Under the pieces are notes generated by a model. It was not told where the DNA came from and searched no databases. It saw nothing but the letters and a program-made list of their open reading frames with translations. A stretch of DNA of 64,000 bases from Actinomycetes bacterium (GTDB lineage: Bacteria; Actinomycetota; Actinomycetes; Propionibacteriales; Nocardioidaceae), in NCBI GenBank assembly GCA_023396115.1, contig JAEWXC010000062.1, positions 3,003 to 67,002 on the forward strand, given 5' to 3'. Each line of letters begins with the position of its first letter. The first letter of the stretch is position 1. The translations under genes and the position numbers were made by a program. Shown here piece after piece: positions 34,612-42,832 of the stretch.

Positions 34612-35319
34612 GTGAACGCGCGCACGAACGACCACGGCCAGCCGATCGGCCCCGCGGTCGAGCACACGCCCCCGCCGCTGCCCGCGGACGTGGTGCTCAC
34701 CGGCGTCGGCGTGCGGCTCGAACCGGTGGCCCGGCACCACACCGCGGCCCTGCACCACGCGTTGTGCTCCGAGCGGGACGACAACCTGTGGACCTACCGC
34801 TCCGACGAGCGTCCCCGGACCGTCGCGGAGCTCGCGGCCCGGATCGACGAGTGGGCCGCGGCCGAGACGGTCACCTTCGCGATCGTCCCGGTCGAGACCG
34901 GCCAGGCCGCCGGGCTGGCCACCCTGATGCGTGCCGACGCCGCCCACGGCAGCGTGGAGGTCGGTGCGATCGTCTTCGGCCGCCAGCTGCAGCGCTCCCG
35001 GGCCGCCACCGAGGCGATGGCGCTGCTGATGCGCCACGTCTTCGAGGACCTGGGCTACCGCCGCTACGAGTGGAAGTGCGACTCCCTCAACGCCCCCTCG
35101 CGCCGGGCGGCGATCCGGCTCGGCTTCATCTGGGAGGGGCGGTTCCGGCAGGCGGTGGTCTACAAGGGCCGCAGCCGCGACACCGACTGGTTCTCGATCA
35201 CCGACGGCGAGTGGCCCCGGGTCCGCCGGGCCCTGGAGGAGTGGCTCGACGACCGCAACTTCGACGACGCCGGCCGGCAGCGGGTCCGCCTGGCCGCGCG
35301 CCCCGCGGCCGCGGACTGA
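34612..35319 (+). CDS. GNAT acetyltransferase, RimJ/RimL type
   Basis: A 235-residue protein from GTG 34612 behind GAGGAGAA. It has VRLEPVARHHTAALHHALC, FGRQLQRSRAATEAMALLMRHVFEDLGYRRYEWKCDSLNAPSRRAAIRLGFIWEGRFRQAVVYKGRSRDTDWFSI. This is the typical RimJ/RimL N-acetyltransferase form acting on proteins or small amines; the substrate is unknown. It is not related in sequence detail to the GNAT of the collar cassette. Confidence 0.9.
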   Translation: MNARTNDHGQPIGPAVEHTPPPLPADVVLTGVGVRLEPVARHHTAALHHALCSERDDNLWTYRSDERPRTVAELAARIDEWAAAETVTFAIVPVETGQAAGLATLMRADAAHGSVEVGAIVFGRQLQRSRAATEAMALLMRHVFEDLGYRRYEWKCDSLNAPSRRAAIRLGFIWEGRFRQAVVYKGRSRDTDWFSITDGEWPRVRRALEEWLDDRNFDDAGRQRVRLAARPAAAD

Positions 35320-35379
35320 GCACCCGGGACGGGATGTCGGAGGGGGCTCGGACGGCACGGACGTGGTCCGGCTCACCCG

Positions 35380-35413
35380 CCACATCTTGGGATTGCCGTC
35401 CCACATGTCGGGA
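35380..35413 (+). promoter_or_regulatory. direct-repeat operator candidate upstream of ilvB
   Basis: CCACATCTTGGGA (35380-35392) and CCACATGTCGGGA (35401-35413) match at 11 of 13 bases with a 21-base period, two helical turns. They precede a CATACTGT -10-like region (35421-35428). A regulator binding one DNA face is a plausible reading. A small hairpin (CCCGGC-AGGT-GCCGGG, 35435-35450) follows. Confidence 0.4.
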
Positions 35414-35464
35414 CGACCGGCATACTGTGTTGAGCCCGGCAGGTGCCGGGGGCATCCTTGGGGC

Positions 35465-35500
35465 ATGCAGTTCCGACTTCTCGTACGTCCCGACGCGTGA
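35465..35500 (+). CDS. ilvB leader peptide (MQFRLLVRPDA)
   Basis: An 11-residue open frame in the ilvBNC leader. It contains Leu-Leu-Val read by CTT, CTC and GTA; CTT and GTA are rare in this GC-rich genome, which would make stalling sensitive to charged tRNA. It is followed by a small hairpin (GCGCTC...GAGCGC) and then an intrinsic terminator. This is the arrangement of amino-acid transcription attenuators described for actinobacterial ilv/leu genes. Confidence 0.75.
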   Translation: MQFRLLVRPDA

Positions 35501-35532
35501 TCGCGCTCCGCTGAGCGCGCTGAACGCGTCGT

Positions 35533-35566
35533 CCCCTCGTTGCCACGACCGGCCGAGGGGTTTTTT
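35533..35566 (+). terminator. ilvBNC attenuator terminator
   Basis: Stem CCCCTCG (35533-35539) with CGAGGGG (35554-35560), directly followed by six T residues. This is one of only two hairpins in the window followed by a T run; the other lies before cimA. It lies between leader peptide and ilvB, so it can stop transcription before the operon. Confidence 0.85.
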
Positions 35567-35593
35567 GTTGGGCGGACGAGGAACGGATCACCG

Positions 35594-35647
35594 ATGGACA
35601 CCGAGTGGGACACCACGTGGGACACCGAACTGGAGAACGGTCGCTGA
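35594..35647 (+). CDS. small open frame coupled to ilvB (MDTEWDTTWDTELENGR)
   Basis: A 17-residue frame after GAGGAACGG. Its TGA overlaps the ilvB ATG by one base (TGATG). The peptide repeats WDT and has no known relative. It may serve only to deliver ribosomes to ilvB, which has a modest ribosome site. Whether it is translated is unknown. Confidence 0.4.
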   Translation: MDTEWDTTWDTELENGR

Positions 35648-37401
35648 TGAGTGAGCAGATGACGGGCGCGCAGAGCCTGGTCAAGTCGCTGGAGTCGGCC
35701 GGGGTGACCGACATCTTCGGCATCCCCGGCGGAGCGATCCTCCCCGCGTACGACCCGCTGATGGACTCCACCCGGATCCGGCACATCCTGGTCCGCCACG
35801 AGCAGGGCGCCGGCCACGCCGCGCAGGGCTACGCCGCGGCCACCGGCAAGGTCGGGGTCTGCATGGCCACCTCCGGTCCGGGCGCGACCAACTTGGTCAC
35901 CCCGATCGCAGACGCCCACATGGACAGCGTCCCGATGGTCGCCGTCACCGGGCAGGTGGGGGAGTCGATGATCGGCACCGACGCCTTCCAGGAGGCCGAC
36001 ATCCGCGGCATCACCATGCCGATCACCAAGCACAACTTCTTGGTCACCGACCCGCGCGACATCCCGCGCCGGGTGGCCGAGGCCTTCCACATCGCCTCGA
36101 CGGGCCGCCCCGGACCGGTCCTGGTCGACGTCACCAAGTCGGCCCTGCAGGCGATGACCAGCTTCGACTGGCCCACCGAGCTGCACCTGCCCGGCTACCG
36201 CCCGGTGACCCGCCCGCACTCCAAGCAGGTCCGTGAGGCCGCCCGGCTGATCCTCGAGTCCAAGCGACCGGTGCTCTACGTCGGTGGCGGCACCATCCGC
36301 GCCCGGGCGCACCGCGAGCTCGCCGAGCTGGCCACGCTGACCGGCATCCCGGTGGTCACCACCCTGATGGCCCGCGGCGCGTTCCCCGACAGCCACCCCC
36401 AGCACCTGGGCATGCCCGGCATGCACGGCAGCGTCTCGGCGGTGGCCGGCCTGCAGCGCAGCGACCTGATCATCAGCCTGGGTGCCCGCTTCGACGACCG
36501 GGTCACCGGCAACCTGGACTCCTTCGCCCCCAAGGCGAAGGTCATCCACGCCGACATCGACCCCGCCGAGATCGGCAAGAACCGCTTCGCCGACGTGCCG
36601 ATCGTGGGCGACGTCCGCGAGGTGCTGATCGACCTGATCGCCCTGCTCAAGTCCGAGCAGGCCGCCGGGCGCGAGGGTGACTACGAGGCGTGGATCGCCT
36701 TCTGCGCCGGCGTGAAGCAGCGCTACCCGCTGGGCTACGACACGCCTGCCGACGGGTCCCTGGCCCCGCAGTACGTGCTCGAGCGGCTCTCGGCGATCTC
36801 GGGTCCGGAGTCGATCTACGCCGCGGGCGTGGGTCAGCACCAGATGTGGGCGGCCCAGTTCATCGGCTACGAGAACCCCAACACCTGGATCAACTCCGGT
36901 GGCCTGGGCACGATGGGGTACGCGGTCCCGGCCGCGATGGGCGCCAAGGTCGGCATGCCCGGCTCGACGGTCTGGGCGGTGGACGGCGACGGCTGCTTCC
37001 AGATGACCAACCAGGAGCTGGCCACCTGCGCGATCAACGACATCCCGATCAAGGTCGCGATCATCAACAACGAGTCGCTCGGCATGGTGCGGCAGTGGCA
37101 GACGCTCTTCTACAACGAGCGCTACAGCAACACCGACCTGCACACTGGACCTGACAGGCGGATCCCCGACTTCGTGAAGCTGGCCGACGCCTACGGCTGC
37201 GTGGGCCTGGCCTGCGAGCGTCCCGAGGACGTCGACGCCACCATCGAGAAGGCGATGGCGATCGACGACCAGCCCGTGGTCGTGGACTTCCGCGTGCACC
37301 GCGACGCGATGGTCTGGCCGATGGTGGCCGCCGGCACCAGCAACGACGACATCAAGTACGCCCGGGACCTGGCTCCCAAGTTCGACGAGGACGACCTGTG
37401 A
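35647..37401 (+). CDS. ilvB: acetolactate synthase, large subunit
   Basis: A 584-residue ThDP- and FAD-dependent enzyme. It joins two pyruvates, or pyruvate and 2-oxobutyrate, in the first shared step of Val/Leu/Ile synthesis. Seen are the ThDP Glu in VRHEQGAGHAAQGYA, SGPGATNLVTPIADAHMDSVPMVAVTGQV, the FAD region (LGARFDDRVTGNLDSFAP), and the ThDP-binding GDGCFQMTNQELATCAINDIPIKVAIINNESLGMVRQWQ. MSEQM at 35647 is the family-like start. It leads ilvBNC, behind an attenuator. Confidence 0.97.
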   Translation: MSEQMTGAQSLVKSLESAGVTDIFGIPGGAILPAYDPLMDSTRIRHILVRHEQGAGHAAQGYAAATGKVGVCMATSGPGATNLVTPIADAHMDSVPMVAVTGQVGESMIGTDAFQEADIRGITMPITKHNFLVTDPRDIPRRVAEAFHIASTGRPGPVLVDVTKSALQAMTSFDWPTELHLPGYRPVTRPHSKQVREAARLILESKRPVLYVGGGTIRARAHRELAELATLTGIPVVTTLMARGAFPDSHPQHLGMPGMHGSVSAVAGLQRSDLIISLGARFDDRVTGNLDSFAPKAKVIHADIDPAEIGKNRFADVPIVGDVREVLIDLIALLKSEQAAGREGDYEAWIAFCAGVKQRYPLGYDTPADGSLAPQYVLERLSAISGPESIYAAGVGQHQMWAAQFIGYENPNTWINSGGLGTMGYAVPAAMGAKVGMPGSTVWAVDGDGCFQMTNQELATCAINDIPIKVAIINNESLGMVRQWQTLFYNERYSNTDLHTGPDRRIPDFVKLADAYGCVGLACERPEDVDATIEKAMAIDDQPVVVDFRVHRDAMVWPMVAAGTSNDDIKYARDLAPKFDEDDL

Positions 37402-37438
37402 CCCGCCCAGAGGCGCCCAGCCGAGAGGACCTCCACCG

Positions 37439-37990
37439 ATGACCGACGTCACGACCGACCTGCACACCCTCTCGGTCCTGGTCGAGAACAAGCCCGGCGT
37501 GCTGACCCGCGTCGCCGCGCTGTTCTCGCGCCGCGGCTACAACATCGAGTCCCTGGCCGTGGGCCCGACCGAGCACCCGGAGATCTCCCGGATGACGATC
37601 GTGGTCAACGTGGCCGGCTCGCCCCTGGAGCAGGTGACCAAGCAGCTCAACAAGCTGGTCGAGGTCATCAAGATCGTCGAGCTCGACGGCAAGGCCTCGG
37701 TCAACCGGGAGCTGCTGCTGGTCAAGGTCCGCGCCGACTCCGTGACCCGGGGCGAGGTGCTCGACGCCGTGCAGCTGTTCAAGGCCAAGGTGGTCGACGT
37801 GGCCCCCGACGCCGTGACCATCCAGGTGGTCGGCAACGTCGACAAGCTCGCCGACTTCCTGCGGGTGGTCGAGCCGTTCGGCATCCGCGAGCTGGTCCAG
37901 TCGGGCATGGTCGCGATCGGCCGTGGTTCGCGCTCGATCAGCGAGCGCAGCGCCCGCCCGGTCCCGATCCCGGCACCCCGGGCCGTCTGA
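37439..37990 (+). CDS. ilvN: acetolactate synthase, small regulatory subunit
   Basis: A 183-residue protein with an N-terminal ACT domain (HTLSVLVENKPGVLTRVAALFSRRGYNIESLAVGPTEHPEISRMTIVV) and the C-terminal ALS-associated domain (RELLLVKVRA...VVDVAPDAVTIQVVGNVDKLADFLRVVEPFGIRELVQSGMVAIGRG). It binds valine and confers feedback inhibition on IlvB. It lies 37 bases after ilvB, in the same operon, with AGAGGA before the ATG. Confidence 0.97.
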   Translation: MTDVTTDLHTLSVLVENKPGVLTRVAALFSRRGYNIESLAVGPTEHPEISRMTIVVNVAGSPLEQVTKQLNKLVEVIKIVELDGKASVNRELLLVKVRADSVTRGEVLDAVQLFKAKVVDVAPDAVTIQVVGNVDKLADFLRVVEPFGIRELVQSGMVAIGRGSRSISERSARPVPIPAPRAV

Positions 37991-38089
37991 GCAGTCCCAC
38001 CCCGCGCCCCGCCGCCGCCCGGCAGCCCGGCGCCCCCGTACCATCCGAGAGTCCCCACCCGGACACGCCAACGAAGAAGGAGAGCCCCA

Positions 38090-39115
38090 GTGGCTGAGAT
38101 GTACTACGACGACGACGCCGACCTGACCCTGATCCAGGGCAAGAACGTCGCCGTCATCGGCTACGGCAGCCAGGGCCACGCGCACGCCCTCAACCTGCGC
38201 GACAGCGGCGTCGACGTCCGCATCGGTCTGCCCGAGGGCTCCAAGTCCCGCGCCAAGGCCGAGGACGAGGGCTTCCGCGTGCTCACCCCGGCCGAGGCCG
38301 TGGAGGAGGCCGACGTGGTCGTCGTCCTCGTGCCCGACCAGCACCAGCGCAAGCTGTACGCCGAGGCGATCGCCCCCAACCTGGCGCAGGGCGACACCCT
38401 GCTCTTCGCCCACGGCTTCAACATCCGCTTTGGCTACATCACCGCGCCGGAGGGCGTCGACGTGATCATGGTGGCGCCCAAGGCGCCGGGTCACACCGTG
38501 CGCCGCGAGTACGTCGCGGGCCGCGGCATCCCGGACATCATCGCCGTGGAGCGTGACGAGTCGGGCACCGCCTGGGACCTGGCCAAGTCGTACGCCAAGG
38601 CCATCGGCGGCACCCGCGCCGGCGCGATCAAGACCACCTTCACCGAGGAGACCGAGACCGACCTGTTCGGTGAGCAGGCGGTCCTCTGCGGTGGCGTCTC
38701 GCAGCTGGTCCAGTACGGCTTCGAGACCCTGACCGAGGCCGGCTACCAGCCCGAGATCGCCTACTTCGAGGTGCTGCACGAGCTCAAGCTGATCGTCGAC
38801 CTCATGTGGGAGGGCGGCATCGCCAAGCAGCGCTGGAGCGTCTCGGACACCGCCGAGTACGGCGACTACGTCTCCGGCCCCCGCGTCATCGACCCGAGCG
38901 TCAAGGAGAACATGAAGGCCGTTCTGGCCGACATCGTCTCCGGCGCGTTCGCCGAGCGCTTCATCGCCGACCAGGACGCCGGTGCCCCGGAGTTCCAGGA
39001 GCTGCGCGCGAAGGGTGCCGCGCACCCGATCGAGGCCACCGGCAAGACCCTGCGCAGCCACTTCTCGTGGAAGCAGCAGGATGCCGACTACACCGACGGC
39101 TCTGCGGCAAGGTGA
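38090..39115 (+). CDS. ilvC: ketol-acid reductoisomerase
   Basis: A 341-residue class I enzyme. It isomerises and reduces acetolactate or acetohydroxybutyrate with NADPH and Mg2+. The Rossmann loop is GYGSQGHAHALNLRDSGVDVRIGL. Metal-site residues are in TFTEETETDLFGEQAVLCGG and YFEVLHELKLIVDLMWEGG. It starts at GTG 38090 behind AAGGAGAG. It ends the ilvBNC operon and is followed by a terminator at 39241. Confidence 0.97.
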   Translation: MAEMYYDDDADLTLIQGKNVAVIGYGSQGHAHALNLRDSGVDVRIGLPEGSKSRAKAEDEGFRVLTPAEAVEEADVVVVLVPDQHQRKLYAEAIAPNLAQGDTLLFAHGFNIRFGYITAPEGVDVIMVAPKAPGHTVRREYVAGRGIPDIIAVERDESGTAWDLAKSYAKAIGGTRAGAIKTTFTEETETDLFGEQAVLCGGVSQLVQYGFETLTEAGYQPEIAYFEVLHELKLIVDLMWEGGIAKQRWSVSDTAEYGDYVSGPRVIDPSVKENMKAVLADIVSGAFAERFIADQDAGAPEFQELRAKGAAHPIEATGKTLRSHFSWKQQDADYTDGSAAR

Positions 39116-39147
39116 CACCAGTTTGACGGAGCGTCTCCGGCGTTCTC

Positions 39148-39202
39148 GGCACTTCGTCGATCGCTTCGCTCCCAGATCGACTTCGTGCCTCCGCCTGGGA
39201 GC
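39148..39202 (+). other. two overlapping imperfect hairpins after ilvC
   Basis: GGCAC-TTC-GTCGATC (39148-39162) can pair with GATCGAC-TTC-GTGCC (39175-39189), leaving a 3x3 internal loop. GCTCCCAG (39168-39175) can pair with CTGGGAGC (39195-39202). The two are mutually exclusive. This lies in the 352-base gap after ilvC and may be repeat-derived or an RNA 3' end. Confidence 0.45.
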
Positions 39203-39240
39203 CGCACACGTCATCTGGCGTCACCCGGTGTGAACATGGC

Positions 39241-39270
39241 GAACGGCCGGCCCTGCGGGGCCGGCCGTTC
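39241..39270 (+). terminator. ilvBNC terminator hairpin
   Basis: A perfect 13-bp stem (GAACGGCCGGCCC at 39241-39253, complement at 39258-39270) with loop TGCG. Confidence 0.75.
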
Positions 39271-39279
39271 GGCGTTCCC

Positions 39280-39366
39280 GGTGGTCGAGCTTGCCGAGAC
39301 CCCCCACGCCCCGGTGGGCGAGCTTGCCGAGACCCCCCACGCCCCGGTGGTCGAGCTTGCCGAGCC
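39280..39366 (-). repeat. interspersed repeat, three tandem copies
   Basis: Three copies of the repeat seen at 5501 (here in the opposite orientation, GGTCGAGCTTGCCGAGACC core) spaced by a 33-base period, ending in a run of C. It separates ilvC from the iron uptake operon. Confidence 0.8.
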
Positions 39367-39426
39367 CCCCCCCCGCCCGAAGATGGGACCCGACCCCCAT
39401 GGCGCACACCGGTCCCACTGGTCGGG

Positions 39427-39445
39427 GTAGGTGAGGCTGCCCTAA
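39427..39445 (+). promoter_or_regulatory. iron box (DtxR/IdeR operator) of efeUOB
   Basis: GTAGGTGAGGCTGCCCTAA matches 15 of 19 positions of the IdeR/DtxR consensus TTAGGTTAGGCTAACCTAA. It lies just before the -10 hexamer of efeU, so iron-loaded repressor would block the promoter. Confidence 0.85.
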
Positions 39446-39455
39446 GCCAGCGGAG

Positions 39456-39461
39456 TATCGT
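39456..39461 (+). promoter_or_regulatory. -10 hexamer of efeU, likely leaderless
   Basis: TATCGT ends six bases before the GTG start at 39468 and ten bases after the iron box. Confidence 0.55.
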
Positions 39462-39467
39462 GGGAGC

Positions 39468-40313
39468 GTGCTCGCCAACTACCTGATCGGACTGCGCGAA
39501 GGCCTCGAAGCCGCCCTCGTGGTCACGATCCTGATCGCCTACCTGGTCAAGACCGACCGGCGCCACCTGCTCGGGTGGATCTGGGGCGGCATCGGCGTCG
39601 CTGTGGCGGTCAGCCTGGCCTTCGGTGCCGCGCTCACCTACGGCCCCCGCGGCCTCACCTTCGAGGCCCAGGAGGCCATCGGCGGCACCCTGTCGATCAT
39701 CGCCGTCGGCTTCGTGACCTGGATGGTCTTCTGGATGGCCGGCGCCGCCAAGAACCTCTCCGGCGAGCTGCGCGGCCAGATCGACCGTGCCGCCGACGGC
39801 GACGGACGCCGGCCCTGGTCGCTGGTGGTGATCGCCATGCTGGCGGTGGGCCGCGAGGGCCTGGAGACCGCACTGTTCCTGTGGGCCGCCACCCGCGCCG
39901 GGACCAACGAGAACACCGCCACCTGGGAGCCGCTGCTCGGCGCGTTCCTGGGCATCGCCACCGCGGTGGCCCTGGGCTGGGCGCTCTACGCCGGCGCGGT
40001 CCGGATCAACCTCACCCGGTTCTTCACCTGGACCGGCGCCTTCCTCGTCGTCGTCGCGGCCGGCGTGCTCGCCTACGGCGTGCACGACCTGCAGGAGGCC
40101 GCGTTCCTCCCCGGCCTGCACGACAAGGCCTTCGACATCTCCGACACCCTCGACCCGAACGGCTGGCTCGGCACCCTGCTCAAGGGCCTGTTCAACTTCC
40201 AGCCCGACCCGACCGTGCTGCAGGCGATCGTCTGGGTCGCCTACCTGGTCCCCGTGATGACCCTGTTCCTCCTCTCGGCCCGGCAGCGTCGCCTGGCCTC
40301 CACCCGCACCTGA
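39468..40313 (+). CDS. efeU: FTR1-family iron permease
   Basis: A 281-residue membrane protein of the FTR1/EfeU family with about seven helices. Both REGLE iron-binding motifs are present: LREGLEAALV (about residues 9-18) and VGREGLETALF (about 126-136). It moves ferric iron released at the outer face. It starts at GTG right after an iron box and leads efeUOB. Confidence 0.94.
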   Translation: MLANYLIGLREGLEAALVVTILIAYLVKTDRRHLLGWIWGGIGVAVAVSLAFGAALTYGPRGLTFEAQEAIGGTLSIIAVGFVTWMVFWMAGAAKNLSGELRGQIDRAADGDGRRPWSLVVIAMLAVGREGLETALFLWAATRAGTNENTATWEPLLGAFLGIATAVALGWALYAGAVRINLTRFFTWTGAFLVVVAAGVLAYGVHDLQEAAFLPGLHDKAFDISDTLDPNGWLGTLLKGLFNFQPDPTVLQAIVWVAYLVPVMTLFLLSARQRRLASTRT

Positions 40314-40340
40314 CCCGCACCCGCCACCCAAGGACACCTC

Positions 40341-41519
40341 ATGCGACCCACCGCCCTGCGCCCCCGTCTGCTGCTGCCCCTGGCCCTGGTGGCCACCGTG
40401 GGCCTGAGCGCCTGCACCGAGAACGCCGACCCGTCCAGCGACCAGCGGGCGGTCACCGTCGACTCCTCGGCCGAGGGCTGCGAGCTCTCCACCACCTCGA
40501 TCCCGGCCGGCACCGCCAGCTTCGAGGTCACCAACACCGGTGACCAGGTCACCGAGTTCTACGTGCTGGCCGAGGATGGTCTGCGGATCATCACCGAGGT
40601 GGAGAACATCGGTCCCTCGCTCTCGCGCACCCTCACCGTGGCCCTGCCCGAGGGCTCCTACCTGACCGCCTGCAAGCCGGGCATGAAGGGCGACGGCATC
40701 CGCGCCGAGTTCACCGTGACCGAGTCCGACGAGAAGGTCGAGGTCTCCGCCGACCAGCAGGAGCTCATCGACACCGCCGAGCAGAACTACGTCGCCTACG
40801 TGCAGGACCAGGCCGACCAGCTGCTCACCAAGACCGAGGAGTTCGTCGACCTCTACGTCGCCGGCAAGGACGACGAGGCACGCGCCCTCTACCCGGTCGC
40901 CCGCACCCACTGGGAGCGGATCGAGCCGGTCGCGGAGTCGTTCGGTGACCTCGACCCGGCCATGGACCTGCGCGAGGCTGACGTCGAGGAGGGCGCGGAG
41001 TGGACCGGCTGGCACCGGATCGAGAAGGACCTGTGGCCGGCCCGTGCCGAGAACTACACCCCGCTGACCGACAAGCAGCGTGCCACCTACGCCGACGACC
41101 TGCTGGCCAACACCAAGAAGCTCGACGGCCTGGTCGACGCCGACGACTTCAACTTCACCGTCGACCAGATCGCCAACGGCTCCACCGCCCTGCTCGAGGA
41201 GGTCGCGGCGGGCAAGGTGACCGGCGAGGAGGAGTACTGGTCGCGCACCGACCTCTACGACTTCCAGGCCAACCTGGACGGCGCCAAGGTCGCCTACGAG
41301 GGTGTCCGTCCGGTCCTGGAGACCAACGACGCCGAGCTGGCCGCGACCCTCGACTCGCGGTTCGCTGCCCTGCAGACGATGCTCGACGAGCACGCCGAGG
41401 GTGAGGGCTTCGTCTCCTACGACACCCTCACCGAGGCCCAGGTCAAGCAGCTCAAGGACGGCGTCAACGCGCTGTCGGAGCCGCTGGCCAACCTCGCCGC
41501 CGCGGTCCTCGGGGCCTGA
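40341..41519 (+). CDS. efeO: EfeO iron uptake lipoprotein (cupredoxin + M75 domains)
   Basis: A 392-residue lipoprotein (lipobox LSAC near residue 25). The N-terminal cupredoxin-like domain (about 30-130) has Cys residues in EGCELST and TACKPG. The C-terminal imelysin/M75 domain has the iron-site motif HWERIEP (about 191-197) and ADVEEGAEWTGWHRIEKDLW. In the EfeUOB system it captures iron and passes it to the permease EfeU. It lies 27 bases after efeU, in one operon with efeB. Confidence 0.94.
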   Translation: MRPTALRPRLLLPLALVATVGLSACTENADPSSDQRAVTVDSSAEGCELSTTSIPAGTASFEVTNTGDQVTEFYVLAEDGLRIITEVENIGPSLSRTLTVALPEGSYLTACKPGMKGDGIRAEFTVTESDEKVEVSADQQELIDTAEQNYVAYVQDQADQLLTKTEEFVDLYVAGKDDEARALYPVARTHWERIEPVAESFGDLDPAMDLREADVEEGAEWTGWHRIEKDLWPARAENYTPLTDKQRATYADDLLANTKKLDGLVDADDFNFTVDQIANGSTALLEEVAAGKVTGEEEYWSRTDLYDFQANLDGAKVAYEGVRPVLETNDAELAATLDSRFAALQTMLDEHAEGEGFVSYDTLTEAQVKQLKDGVNALSEPLANLAAAVLGA

Positions 41520-41524
41520 GCGTC

Positions 41525-42811
41525 ATGGGTGCCGGGGGCGGGTTCTCCCGCCGGGGGTTCCTGACCGGGGGCGCGGCCGTGGCCGGCGCCGCCGGGTTGC
41601 TCGGGGGATCGGTGCTGCTGGAGCGCGCCCACCCCTCGGCCGCCTCAGTGCCCGGGAGCAGCGCGCTCCCGCAGTCCTACCCGTTCCGCGGCGCCCACCA
41701 GCAGGGGGTGCTGACCCCGGTCCAGGATCGGCTGCACTTCGCGGCCTTCGACGTGATCACCAGCGACCGCGAGGAGCTGGTGGCGCTGCTGCGGGCCTGG
41801 ACCGAGGCCGCCGAGCGGCTGGTCCAGGGCCGCCCGGCCGGGCCGGTGGGGCCCACCGAGGGCGACGACCGGCTGCCGCCGGACGACACCGGTGAGGCGA
41901 TCGGCCTGCCGGCGTCCCGGTTGAGCCTGACGTTCGGGTTCGGCCCCGGCCTGTTCCGCGACGCCGAGGGTGCGGACCGGTTCGGCCTGGCCGACCGGCA
42001 GCCGGCGGCGCTGCGCGACCTGCCGCACTTCCCGGCCGACGCGCTCGAGCCGGGGCGCACCGGGGGAGACCTCTGCATCCAGGCGTGCGCCGACGACCCG
42101 CAGGTGGCGGTGCACGCGATCCGCAACCTGGCCCGGATCGGCTTCGGCACGGTGTCGGTGCGCTGGTCGCAGCTGGGGTTCGGTCGGACCTCCTCCACCT
42201 CGGTGGACCAGGAGACCCCGCGCAACCTGTTCGGCTTCAAGGACGGCACCGCCTCGATCAAGGCCGAGGAGCACGACGACGTGGACCGGTTCGTCTGGGT
42301 CGCGCCCGGTGACGACCCGGGTGCGGAGTGGATGGCCGCCGGGTCCTACCTGTGCGCGCGCCGCACCAACATGCGGATCGAGACGTGGGACCGTCAGCCA
42401 CTGCGCACCCAGGAAGAGCTGGTCGGTCGGACCAAGGCGTCCGGTGCCCCGCTGTCGGGCGGGGACGAGTTCACCGAGATCGACCTGGACCTCCCGGGCC
42501 GCGGGGGCCCGGTGGTCCCGGTCGACAGCCACGTGGCGGTCGTGCACCCCGACAACAACGGCGGGGTGCGGATGCTGCGCCGCGGCTACAACTTCGTCGA
42601 CGGCTCCGACCCGCTCGGTGGCCTGGACGCGGGACTCTTCTTCATCGCCTTCGTGCGTGACCCCGCCCAGCACTTCATCCCGATGCAGACCGCGATGGCC
42701 AAGAACGACGCACTGATGGAGTACCTGAAGTTCACCGGGCAGGCGCTGTTCGCGGTCCCGCCCGGGGTGGGACCGGGGGAGTACGTCGGTCAGGGCCTGT
42801 TCGAGGCCTGA
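41525..42811 (+). CDS. efeB: EfeB Dyp-type haem peroxidase/deferrochelatase
   Basis: A 428-residue protein with a Tat signal (FSRRGFLTGGAAVAGAAG). The Dyp motif GFKDGTAS lies near residue 238. The haem-side region VDSHVAVVHPDNNGGVRMLRRGYNFVDG holds the likely proximal His and the catalytic Arg. The family oxidises ferrous iron or haem outside the membrane as part of EfeUOB, and is exported folded with its haem. It begins five bases after efeO. Confidence 0.94.
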   Translation: MGAGGGFSRRGFLTGGAAVAGAAGLLGGSVLLERAHPSAASVPGSSALPQSYPFRGAHQQGVLTPVQDRLHFAAFDVITSDREELVALLRAWTEAAERLVQGRPAGPVGPTEGDDRLPPDDTGEAIGLPASRLSLTFGFGPGLFRDAEGADRFGLADRQPAALRDLPHFPADALEPGRTGGDLCIQACADDPQVAVHAIRNLARIGFGTVSVRWSQLGFGRTSSTSVDQETPRNLFGFKDGTASIKAEEHDDVDRFVWVAPGDDPGAEWMAAGSYLCARRTNMRIETWDRQPLRTQEELVGRTKASGAPLSGGDEFTEIDLDLPGRGGPVVPVDSHVAVVHPDNNGGVRMLRRGYNFVDGSDPLGGLDAGLFFIAFVRDPAQHFIPMQTAMAKNDALMEYLKFTGQALFAVPPGVGPGEYVGQGLFEA

Positions 42812-42832
42812 GCGCCGCAGACCCCCGGTGCC

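Noticed and set aside
33514..37491. Open frame of about 1325 codons on the minus strand opposite ilvB and neighbours
   Set aside because: ilvB, the GNAT and the S66 peptidase are certain on the other strand; this frame is antisense noise rich in Arg/Gly/His/Asp.
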